DNA of 64,000 bases. Origin: Crambe crambe (taxonomy: Eukaryota > Porifera > Demospongiae > Poecilosclerida > Crambeidae). This document shows, piece by piece, positions 1-11,900 of this stretch. The stretch covers positions 186,001-250,000 of the forward strand of contig OZ004598.1 of NCBI GenBank assembly GCA_963924555.1. The letters run 5' to 3'. Below the pieces are notes generated by a model. That model searched no databases. It was not told the DNA's origin and worked only from the letters and a program-made list of their open reading frames with translations. The position numbers and the translations under genes are program-made. Position 1 is the stretch's first letter; every line of letters begins with the position of its first letter.

Positions 1-188
1 GCATGCATATAGCTTGCTGAGTAGCAATATCCATCAAGTGTTCACTCACAGTGTGCAGTTAAAATTGTTGTTGTTACTAACAGAAGACTCTGGATAACCC
101 TCATCTTACTTGTAGCTATAAATCTAATAGCTTATTGTTAACAGAATTGATGCCTCATTCTCTGCAGCATCCTTTTAAAGGACTTGGC

Positions 189-224
189 TAATTATGATGT
201 CATTGATAGCTGACATCATAATTA
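189..224. repeat. Short perfect inverted repeat
   Basis: The 14-bp arm TAATTATGATGTCA at 189-202 is followed after 8 bases by its exact reverse complement at 211-224. It could form a hairpin or cruciform. No neighbouring gene explains it. Confidence 0.6.
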
Positions 225-706
225 TGACCATAATAGTGTAGCATGATAGCCTAATAGATTGAGCCATGAGTAAAGTTTTATGCAATGAAAAATAATAATA
301 AATTTTAGCATATAAAGTTTGAGCTGTGAATAACCATAAAGTTCTAGCTATCTATATTATATTAGCAAAGTTATAATATCCATGTGATTTCAGCAAGTAC
401 ATAGCTACATAGTATTATGGTATCAGCTGAATGTTATCCCTTGCGAGAACAAGGTGGACTGTAACACTTGAAATTTGATGATAAAGTGTTCCACGGCTGC
501 ATAGAAAACAGAATAGTGTTAGAGACATGGAGTCCAGGAGTGTTCACTTGCATGATAACATGACCTATGACTGCATAGTGACAGTGCAGTGGCAGGTCCT
601 GACATCCTTAATCATCGTCATGACATCACTTAGCTCCAGACTACATTATGTCATCACACGTCATTATGTCACATACATGCAATGGATGTGCAGCCCCACC
701 TTCTAT

Positions 707-866
707 CTAAACTCTAAGTTACATTAATACTATTGATGCTAAGTGGTAAGTGACAATGCTATCACTACAGCTACAATATTACTACATGTCATAATATGAA
801 GGTACTGGCAAGCTGGCTGGCTAGATATGACCCTAAACTCTAAGTTACATTAATACTATTGATGCT
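707..866. repeat. Direct repeat pair, about 34 bp
   Basis: A segment beginning CTAAACTCTAAGTTACATTA occurs at 707-740 and again, identical, at 833-866, about 125 bp apart. It is probably a local duplication; no coding content is seen. Confidence 0.7.
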
Positions 867-1064
867 CTACATGGAGATCACTATGACTACACCAACATGC
901 TGTATAGCTATAGCTCAGGCATGGCAGGTGAGGAGGTGAATCAGCTACAGTGAAACCTCTGATAAAGGACACTCTGAAAGAGGACAAAATTAAGATACCT
1001 CCAAGCTGTCCATTATTCAGAGGTTCAACTGTAAATCACCAGCTTGAAACCCATTCTTACTTAC

Positions 1065-2902
<1,838 letters not shown>

Positions 2903-2985
2903 CTTAGACAGAAAAAGCAGAAATTAAAAATGAACTGATTCCGTGCTGAGATGTTCTCTTTTAACCAGTTAGCCACAGGAAACGG

Positions 2986-3008
2986 AAAAAAAAAACAAAA
3001 AAAAAAAA
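2986..3008 (-). terminator. Pol III terminator of tRNA-Ser
   Basis: Directly downstream (on the minus strand) of the tRNA 3' end lie runs of 12 and 10 T residues separated by one G. This is a strong RNA polymerase III stop signal. Confidence 0.8.
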
Positions 3009-3090
3009 CGCTGCGAACAGGGTTCGAACCTGTGCGGGGAGACCCCATTGGATTTCAAGTCCAACGCCTTAACCACTCGGCCATCGCAGC
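3009..3090 (-). tRNA. tRNA-Ser, anticodon TGA
   Basis: An 82-nt type II tRNA folds on the minus strand. The acceptor stem pairs GCTGCGA with TCGCAGC and is followed by discriminator G. The A box (TGGCCGAGTGG) and B box (GGTTCGAACCC) match RNA polymerase III promoter consensus. The anticodon arm reads TTGGACT-TGA-AATCCAA, and a long variable arm (GGGGTCTCCCC) is typical of serine tRNAs. There is no intron and no encoded CCA, as expected for a nuclear tRNA gene. It lies between the TIL/Kunitz gene and the LRRCC1-like gene. Confidence 0.96.
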
Positions 3091-3268
3091 AGACGACTAA
3101 TTTAAGGCGCAATAGACAGTTTTATCTGCCCACTGCATGCATGCATGCACTGGCTATCGCTTGAAGAAATTTTGAAATCAAAATCCGATGAATTCCCATG
3201 ACGGCAAGTCCTTTATACACTCACTGTGTGGGTATGGCTTATAATTTCACTTCATACTTCTATGTCAG

Positions 3269-6200
3269 CATTAGAAACATACTTGGACTTCCTTGAAACC
3301 TCTAGCAGCTCAAACCAGACTAAGGTAGCTGACTTTTAATACTGTTTGTATGACAGGTAGCCAGTAGGTTTATATCTTATAGGAGAACCAGTCCACCCAC
3401 CGTATAGATAATGCCCTACGGTTATATCGACAGAGAAAAGGGAAAGGAAAAGGGGTGGAGTCTGATGATGGTTCAGCAGTACTGGCTGAAAGGAATGGAG
3501 AATTATCTTATGAGTCTCGTTTGATACAACTGGAGAAGCAGCTCACTGAGCTCCTCACCAGATCCAAAGTATAAAGTTATAATATTTTGGGAAGTCATTA
3601 CTAACAGTGCTGATATCAAACATTCATTCATAGGGTGATCACAAGGCAAAGGATGCCTACACTACCTCATCCTTGACAAAAGGTGTGTACTCACTTTGCC
3701 TAGTAGGCATATCCTGATCTTCCACCTCTGGTGTCAGTATCCTCACTTAATCAATATACCATATCCTAGTGCTGACCAAGCCTTTGGTAGCTAGCTACTT
3801 ACTAAGTGATCTCATTGACCATCTTGCATAACTTTATCTGCACTTTGACTTAGTATGGACACTCCTAAATCATCACTAGCTTTGATTTTTAATTACATCC
3901 TCTTATGATTTACCATCTCTTTCCCTATCCCAACTTACATCACATTACTTACCTTTTAATTGCATCCTCTCTATTATTGTACAGATTTATCATCTTGTAC
4001 CGACACTGATGGCACTTCTTCCCCTCCCCCCAAATCAAAGTCAAAGCCACACCCCTCATCAGCAAGTCTCAAGCAGTCATCAGTTAAAGGAACTCGCAGG
4101 GTCACCAGGAAAAGAGGTGTGGCAAGAGGTGCTGCCACCAAAATCAGTTCTGCTGATGAGGACAGAAAGAGAAAGACGGAGTTATTGATGGGTTGCAGGA
4201 GTGTCAAGGAGGACAGGAAGAAGGAGAATCCTTCAGTACAGGTAGAATAGAGTAGGGAAGATTATTCACCTATAAGTGCACTGGTTTCGAACTATTCCCT
4301 CCCTCCTCCTCTCCCTCTTCCCCTCCTCCCCTGTCTTCCCCCTCCCCCATTTATTTTATGAGCACTATAGATTGCAATGCACTTTGACCTTACTTATTAT
4401 GCCACACCCTTTCCCACTGATGGTGATATGGTTGCAGGTGTTGAGTGGTGAACTGGATGGTGAGAGAGAGAGGAGATGGAAGGCAGAGCAGGCAGCCAGT
4501 CGGTTGGTGGAGCATGTGAAGACACTCCAATCCCGAGTCACTGAGACAGAGAAGAGACATGAACTCACTTTAGTGCAAAGATCTAAACTGGAGAGAGCTC
4601 TGGAGGAAGAGAGGGGGATGAATGAGACTCTGAAGAAGCATATCCAACAACTGGAAGACGACATTACTCATTACCAAAAGGAGAAGGAAGAATTTCATCA
4701 TCAGAATAACCAGCAAGTGAAACTTCTGGGTGAATTGGAGAAAAATTATCGCTTCTTAGAGGAAGGGAAAGTGAGAGAAGCTGTGGAATTCAGATCACGT
4801 ATTCGGGAGAGTGAAGCAGAGGCTGCTGGTCACAGGAGAGAGTTGGAGGTAGTGAAGAAGAGCTTAAAACAGACTAAGGCACAAGTGCAGCAATTGCAAG
4901 AGCTGCTGGCTACAAGAGAGACTGAACACCAGAAAAACATGGAGAAATGCCGGCCTCTTGATGGCAAAGAAGTGCGGGTATTGGTAGCAAATGAAGTGAA
5001 AGAAGAACGCAAAAAGATGGAGGCTTGTCAGACTCAGCTACAATTGAGACTCTCAGAACAGCAGAAATCTTACCAGAACCTTGAGGACGAGTTTCGAATG
5101 GCTCTCCGGATTGAAGCCAGTCGGTACAGTGAGTTGGAGCAGTCATACAAGGAAGTGTGTAGTGAAGTGGAGGCTACCAGAGAGACAGCTGTGGCAGCAG
5201 TGCAGAAGGAGCAGAGAGCTACTGCCATGGTGGCAGAGCTCACCTCCATGGTTAAGGAGCAGAGGGGCAAGATACGGGAAGTATCCAGGAGCAAGCAGGA
5301 ACTAGTGTCTGGATTAAAAGAGAGGGTTTCTGAGCTGGAAGCCCAAGTCATGGATAAGAATAAAACTGAAGCCAGAATGATTTCACTGCAAGAGGTAATG
5401 TAAGAGCTGGAGGGATCACATCAATAATATAGCCATGTATCCAGGCTCTCTGAGTTCCTGGGTACAGCTTGATATTTGACTGCACTTTCCCTTGTACCAA
5501 CGATCGACCATTGACATCCAGTACTTGAAGTCCCCATAGTGTTAGGAGTATAACTGATTTATAATTTATATATCTTACAATTTTCTTGCTGCAGGACAAG
5601 GCCAAACTGCAGTCTCAAGTGTCGGCCCAGGACTCGGTGATTGAGGGATTGAGGGAGGAGAGGAAGTTATGGGGGAAGGAACTGGCACACCAAGGAGCAT
5701 CTCTGGCACAGGATAGAGGCAGAATGGAGGCACAGCTTGACTCCCTCATGGAAGAGACAAAAACCCTTGGCCAGCAATTGCAGCGGGAGAGAGATGCAGT
5801 GCGAGTGAAGGAGAAGCAAGTGGACGACCTGACCCACAGTCTGCAGCAGTTGAAGCAGAGTTCAGCCCGCAAAGAGGAGGAGACACAAACCCAGTGCTCA
5901 AAGTACGAGAGGGAACTGCAGGACCTCGTATTCAGACTGGAGCAAGAGCAGACCACCAATAGAGACATACAGGTGTGAGGGACATGTAGGTTTGGTTCCA
6001 CCAATAGGTATGTGTCTAGGTGACACCAATAGGAACATAGAGGTATGTATCTGGGGAGGTTCCATCAATAGGGACATGTAGGTATGTGTCTAGGTGACAC
6101 CAATAGGGACATACCGGTATGTATCTGGGGAGGTTCCATCAATAGGGACATGTAGGTATGTGTCTGTTCCTCTGTGAAAGATACTTTGTGGAATAGGATC

Positions 6201-6916
6201 AGCTTGAGGCTCTCCTGGAACGGAAAGAACAACTGAAGGAAGAACTGGCAAGTGCAAAAGAAGAAGGAGACCAATGGAAGAAGAAATTCAAGTGAGATTT
6301 AAAGGCATGGCATGATAGTTGAGGAATAAACTCCTTGGCAAATGGCATTATTAGCATGGCTGATATCTGTCTCTATGTAGCAAGCTGAAGTCTCAGTGGG
6401 AAGAGAAGGTGAAAATCATCGACTCTCTGGAAGAGAACCTTCAAAAGCTCCAAAAGTCCTTCAGTGAGAAAGAGAGTCAGCTAGTACTGGAAAAGGAACA
6501 AGCAGTAAAATCTGTATTGTAAGTGTGCACTTATTTATTATTGGGTGTTGTTAGGACAGACAGTGATTTACATTAATTGGTGTAGGGATCACCAGCAGAG
6601 ACTGAAATCATGTGATGATGCATTCAGAGAACAGCTGGAGACCAAGGAGAAGGTCTACCATGAAAATCTCACCAGGCTAGCAGCTCAGAAAAACAAGGAA
6701 ATTGATGCAGCTAATGAAAAGGTCAGCCATCGATGAGTGTTGGAGTGTACTGTAGGCTGATTCAACTGTTAATTATAGGTGGTGGGGGTGGAGGAAGAGA
6801 TGAGGGTGCTATTGCAAGAAGTGGCCAGGGAGAAGAAAAATATGGAGGCAAAGTTCTTCAAACTCTCTTCAGTCATTCAAGATCTTCAAGAGGACATTTC
6901 AAATCCTCAGACTTAA
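3269..6916 (+). CDS. LRRCC1: LRRCC1-like centrosomal coiled-coil protein (coiled-coil part; LRR part not seen)
   Basis: Exons supported by phase and splice sites: 3269-3324, 3383-3568, 3634-3682, 3985-4241, 4438-5394, 5595-5972, 6197-6291, 6381-6518, 6586-6721 and 6779-6916 (TAA). A lysine/arginine/serine-rich linker (exon at 3985) is followed by about 600 residues of nearly continuous coiled coil. I recognise segments typical of LRRCC1/CLERC C-termini: EFRMALRIEASRY, KEQRGKIREV, EERKLWGKELAHQGASLAQD, CDDAFREQL and the terminal EMRVLLQEVAREKKNME with IQDLQEDI. In animals LRRCC1 is a centriole/mitotic-spindle and ciliary protein. The N-terminal leucine-rich repeats are not found between the tRNA and 3269, so the start is missing, unusually placed, or this homologue lacks them. 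A possible short first exon starts at an ATG at 3188, but I am not sure of it. The 302-bp intron 3683-3984 holds nothing recognisable. Confidence 0.75.
5953..6160 (+). repeat. Intronic tandem array carrying copies of the adjoining splice donor
   Basis: The exon ends ACCAATAGAGACATACAG and then GTGTGAGG. Downstream in the intron the unit (C/T)CACCAATAGG.ACAT..(A/C)GGTATG recurs at about 5996, 6022, 6061, 6096 and 6134, in an alternating 75-90 bp higher-order repeat. Most copies keep an exon-like end followed by GTATGT. Confidence 0.75.
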
Positions 6917-7314
6917 GACTTGAATTCCTAGCGAGTAATTTTATACCACTAGAATGTCAGCAATGCAATTCATTGCTGGCTCTATCCTTGGTTACCACAG
7001 CACCTGCATTCAAGCACTTGATTTACTCCGTCTGGATCTCTCAAAATGTGATAGCAAAGGAACTTCCCCACACTGCCCACAGCCTATTCACAAGACAGTT
7101 TTATAATCACTATTTACAAGTGTAAAGAATGTGCATGATGACAAGGAGGGAGGGGATGGGATGATATCTGATGGTTTCTCATACAAAATTACAGTGTGAT
7201 ATGGTTATAGTTACACAGTAGGCAAAAGGTTGATAAAGCTAGCTGGCCCAGCCTGCTGCATGGCTCTGTATGATACCAGTATACAAAAGGTGTAGTTGAG
7301 AATTGAAAAGGTCG
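6917..7314. other. Convergent intergenic spacer
   Basis: This is the tail-to-tail gap between the LRRCC1-like gene (+) and the RPRD1-like gene (-). It should hold both 3' UTRs. The open frame at 6733-7125 is a read-through of the last LRRCC1 exon in another frame and is not a gene. No repeat or RNA gene is recognisable. Confidence 0.6.
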
Positions 7315-7908
7315 TCAATTGAAGAGGTCTCCAACAGTCGGGAGGGGAGCGAGTGAACCAGTTTTGTGACCAGCAGCCATAGAGAGCTGGTTTAAATCAG
7401 GAAGGTTAGCCAGGTGAGATTTGAGCTCTTCCTTCACTGAAGTAACTTTTGACATCTTGTCCTGGTACTCTTTCAAGTTCTTTTTAGCATTCTTTAGTAT
7501 GGACTTCTGCTGCCAAATGAAAGCATCCAGAAGTTCCTGGATCTCCTTCCTCTCCTTCAGTTCAGACTCCAGTCTCCTGTTGTATTTCTCCAGCACACTC
7601 GCAGCTTCCTCCACTCGTGTGATAAGACTCTCAGCAGCTGCTTTATCTGCCCATAAAATAATTATAATTTAATTTGTGATTCATAATAATTATCCCCCCC
7701 CATATTATTGTATGATAAGACCAGTCCTGATTAGTTTCTACTGACCTTTGACCTGAGATAAGAGAGAAGGGTCATGAATCTCTGGAGGGAAGCTGGCAAT
7801 CTGTTGTCTGGTGCTCATGTCCTGAATAGCAGATTTCTCTCCATCAATGGCTTGCATCCTACGAAGCAGCTCCTCAGGCTGTAAGTCAACAAATATGATG
7901 AAAAGACA

Positions 7909-7962
<54 letters not shown>

Positions 7963-8795
7963 ATATATATATGAAATATTGATATCTATTTCTAATTAGA
8001 AAATAATCTCACACTCTTTCCTTCAAACGAATCACAAGACTCTGAGTCTGTGGTGACATGATGACTTACCTCAGGTGGTTTCCTGTTATTGGGTGGTGGG
8101 TCCTCCTCACTGTCTCTCCTCTTATCCAACTTGGACCGCTTGGCCTCAGGGACAGAGTGCTTCATGTCTGACTCACTTCTTGTCCTGCGGTGAGGCTTGA
8201 GGGTACCTGCCACTAAAACACACAACAATGCAGAATGACAGAGTTATAAGAAAATTGGTTTGGACATCAAGTACCCTTATAAAACAAGTTGCTTGATTTC
8301 TTAAATCATTTTCACTGATATGGCAACTAGCATCACATCGTTCCATTACCTAGTATGGACTTGAAGCGCAAAATGACATCGGAATCGAATACTTTTCTTT
8401 CCTCCCATACGCTGACTATCCTCTCCACCGACTTGACCAGAGAGCTGTCCTTCTCTCGCGAAATCAACTGAAAGACGCGTGGCAATATCCTCAAAAACTC
8501 CGATTTATATTCAGGTCCCTTCTTCTTACTATTCTGAATGACATCATTAGCCAGGTATAGCAGAGTCAATTTCCGGTTAGATTCAGCTATGATTATGTCA
8601 ATTATAAGCACAAGTAATAATTTGCACTTTGACCTTACCTTTCTGGACTTCTTTGTACCAAGAGCTGACTATAGTTTTAGCGCTTTTCCTGTAGTGAATG
8701 AGCCATTGAGCCGTTCCTTGGATGCTCTGCAGCGTGCTGTTCAAAATCTTCAGCTTTTTGTCCAACGCTGCAGCAGAAAATCCCTGAGAAGTCAT
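7315..8795 (-). CDS. RPRD1: RPRD1A/RPRD1B-like CID-domain protein (regulation of nuclear pre-mRNA)
   Basis: Five exons: 8639-8795 (ATG at 8795), 8350-8586, 8070-8212, 7746-7878 and 7315-7646, joining into about 335 codons, close to the ~326 of human RPRD1B. Residues 1-130 form the CTD-interacting domain (MTSQGFSAAALDKKL..., QSIQGTAQWLIHYRKSAKTI, LTLLYLANDVIQNSKKKG, FQLISREKD). A basic linker (KPHRRTRSESD, AKRSKLDKRRDSEEDPP) follows. The C-terminal half is coiled coil (EEAASVLEKYNRRLESELKE, LKNAKKNLKEYQDKM) ending TVGDLFN. The family binds the phosphorylated C-terminal repeats of RNA polymerase II and recruits phosphatase and termination factors in the nucleus. It starts 120 bp from the oppositely oriented TBC1D31 gene. 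Confidence 0.93.
7911..7956. repeat. (CT)n microsatellite
   Basis: About 46 bp of CT dinucleotides followed by a TATA-rich run, inside the intron between the third and fourth exons of the RPRD1-like gene. Confidence 0.95.
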
Positions 8796-8915
8796 TTTAT
8801 CATTTCTTGGTTGGTACGGGTCGTTTCAGAATTACGTAATTCGCGGAATCGGCTTTTTTTGGCGGGAAACTTGAACAGATAATGTCAGAGGTGTGACTTG
8901 CTTTGTTCGTTGGAA
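8796..8915. promoter_or_regulatory. Bidirectional promoter between RPRD1-like and TBC1D31, with E2F-like site
   Basis: Only 120 bp separate the two divergent start codons, so both promoters must lie here or overlap the first exons. The stretch contains TTTGGCGGGAAA (8858-8869), a full match to the E2F consensus, and the palindrome ATTACGTAAT (8831-8840), a bZIP-type motif. No TATA box is evident. Function is inferred from motif and position. Confidence 0.55.
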
Positions 8916-11900
8916 ATGGCTCAGGCTCGGGTGGACATTTGTGGCAAGGAGAAGGGGCCTATATGGATGAGAAAACCGACTCCTGACATAGATAACGGGT
9001 AAGTTTTTTACATAGTGCTATGGTTTTAACACAGATTTTATTCAAATAAAAGCACACCAAGGCAGTATAGTTGCATGTTCTGTATTGTGTTTCAGGTTGT
9101 TGTCTGAAGTGAAGAACACCAAACCTGGCCTCACCCCCCAGGGAAAGCACTTGCAATTCACCAAAGTAGCCTTTGGTTGCCATGGAAACTGGTTTGTAGC
9201 CGGTAACCAGTTGGGCAGTGTGTATTTCTTTGACATCAGTAAGAATAGGTGAGAAAAAATAACAAGTCCCTTTATTGACAACCTCGTTAAAAGGAGGTTG
9301 GAGGGGAATCCCCTAGAGTAGTGCAGTAATTTTGTCGGTTGTGCAGGTTTAGACTGATTCTGAAGACAGGACAAGCTTGTACGGCCTTGATGTGCTGCAT
9401 CTCTAGGCCCAGTGAAGTGCTGGTAGCACTGGCTGACTACTCCATCAAATGTGTGGATGTAGGTGAGATTAGATATTCTATTATGACTGCACTTTGACTG
9501 CTTTGTTTCGTAATAATGGGATATCAATTGTGATAACACTTTGCACCTATTGACAGATACGAATGAGATTGTGGCCAACTTGCAAGGACATGAAGCATCT
9601 GTACATTCTATCTCCCTGCACAGCTCTGGTCGGTTTGCACTGGCAGTGTCTGTCCGAGACTCAGTCCTCTGGGACCTAGACAGCTTCACTCGCTGCAGGA
9701 CACTCAACGGTGGACAGGAAGTGGGAGTCCAGGATGTAAGTAAAGCAGGTGTCCTTATAACAGAAAATTGTCCTAGAGGTTGTTTTTTTTTTTACATTGT
9801 CCAAACTACAGAGGTTTTAATTATCCTAACTAATGATTTTTTCATTGTCCTAGTAGAGATTTCATTGTCCTACTATCAGCTTATCTTCAATCGTTCCTAT
9901 GTATATGTGTGTAGGTTTTCTTTGTGCCTCTAACGAATATCATCCTCTCGTGTTTCAAGGATGATTCCATCCATGCTTGGGAATCTGAAAGTCTCGAGTA
10001 CAAGTACCAGATCCCGCCCCCATTTGGCCCCACTCCCCACTACAGGGCATTTGCTGTGCCTCAGGACGGGCGTTTGCTGGTGGCTGGGGGGAGGTCGGGA
10101 TTCCTGCACGTTTGGACAATGGAGAACAGGCAGTTGCTAAGGATCATCCAACTCCCATCCAAAATACGTACAGTAAAACAACTCATTTTCTTACCAGACA
10201 GTTATGATGGTGGTTCCAGTGAGGTAAGTAATGTTGGGTAACTTGTTTTGATCATTATATTAAGTATGTGTGATAAGAGTTTAGGGTTTCTGGCTCAGGA
10301 CGGCATCATGCGTTTCATCAATGTTCATTCCTGTAAACATCTCTTTCAAATTGGCTCTCTCCAGCAAGTAAGTTATTGAGACTAGTTGTCTCAGGTTTGA
10401 GGTTTGATGATGAAACTGTTTGTCCACTGTGTAGCAACTGGCTACTGTAGGAGTGTGTCCAATGGGAAAGTACATTGTGGGTGTCTCGGACATGGGAAAC
10501 ATCCTCATCTTTGATGCAGCCACTCTCATGCAAGACTTCCACCAGGTAAAGGTCATGGAGGAGTAGTTGTAGTGTGTGGGGGGTATGGGTGGGATAATAG
10601 AAACGAGTTCTGATTTCCTAGTGTCTAGCATGACTCATCTCATCCCATAGCCTCCTGCTCCGCTGGTGAAACTCATGGAGGAGGAGGATGATGTTAGGCC
10701 TCACTCCAAAGTCAAGGTCAGTAAAGTCTCCTCCACCTCAGTGCACAAAGCTCCGCCTTCTAAAGTCATTTCTCTGGTACCAAAGAACAGACCTGCTAAT
10801 GGGGCTGGAGTTGTAGTGGATGACCCCAAGATAAGATTGGATAGGGAAAAGCTCCTCTCTGTTCTTAAGGGCTATGGAGAGTACCCAGCCAAGTACAGGT
10901 AAGTACTGTTTGTATACAAAAATGCACACTAGTGATATACCAGAGACAGTATACAGGGATATGTATTATGAGTATACAAAGTGGGAGTAAGCCCCTTTAA
11001 TTACTTTGCAGGACTTTTATTTGGCGGTGCCTGTTGGAGCTTCCTGAGAATCACGTGGCATACGGCTCCCTACTTGAGAGGGGGACCCACGCCTCTTTCC
11101 TCACCCTCCACCAACAGTACCCAATCAAGAGCAGGAAGCTGCTGAGAGTGTTGCAACGAGCCCTCTCCGTCCTGGCACACTGGTCTTCCATCTTTGGACA
11201 GACTCACTACCTACCTGGCTTTATCTTTCCATTCGTCAAACTCTTCCAGAACAATCAGCTGGTCACTTTTGAGATATTGGCTACAATCCTCAGTAAGTGT
11301 GGATAATACAGTGTTTCATCCTATATATATTATCGGCAATTGTTTTATATTGATGGCCTCAACTATTTGCTGCTGGTGGTATTATGCCATTTTTATAGTG
11401 AACTGGTGTGGACAATGGTTTGAGTACTTTCCCAACCCTCCACTCAACATCCTGGCCATTGTGGAGAACTGTCTGGCACATCATGACCCTCACCTTCTGG
11501 AACACTTCATCAAATTCAACATTTCCTCACAGGTATATTCAGTGTGTGTCATAAGTTATAATGATGTATATAGCATTTTGTGTTTACATGATCAGACCCT
11601 CTAAATTGATCAATTGACTATCATTACTTTAATAAGATCACCATCCATCTCTATATTGGGAGTGCGTATACTAGGCATGGATTGGTTTGTGCATCATCTT
11701 GGATAGCAAAAGTTTTCACTTTACAGATTATTATCATGGCTACTTGGGCAACTCATTTCAGCACTTAAGAACTAGCAAATACTTAATATATCAGCACTCT
11801 GAGATTGCATCAGCTATACAGTGAGTAGTTATTTCAACAAACAAACCAAACAGTTCATGTACACATAAGATAAACATAATAGGATCAGATGAATTCCTTG

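Larger units (their letters stand above)
1..1064. other. Left-edge non-coding stretch (probably intron or 3' region of the TIL/Kunitz gene)
   Basis: No convincing exon is seen in either strand here; the only small open frame (527-727, +) has no family resemblance or splice context. The stretch is AT-rich and contains a perfect 14-bp-arm hairpin (189-224) and a dispersed direct repeat (707-740 and 833-866). Exon E of the minus-strand cysteine-rich gene ends at a clear GTAAGT donor at 1064, so at least one further exon should lie in this stretch or beyond the left edge. Confidence 0.4.

Noticed and set aside
6733-7125. 130-residue open frame beginning MSVGVYCRLIQLL
   Set aside because: It reads through the last LRRCC1 intron and exon in a different frame. 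The true last exon (6779-6916) ends in TAA and matches the family C-terminus.
9042-9707. 221-residue minus-strand open frame across TBC1D31 exons 2-4
   Set aside because: It runs through introns and overlaps well-supported WD40 exons. No family resemblance.
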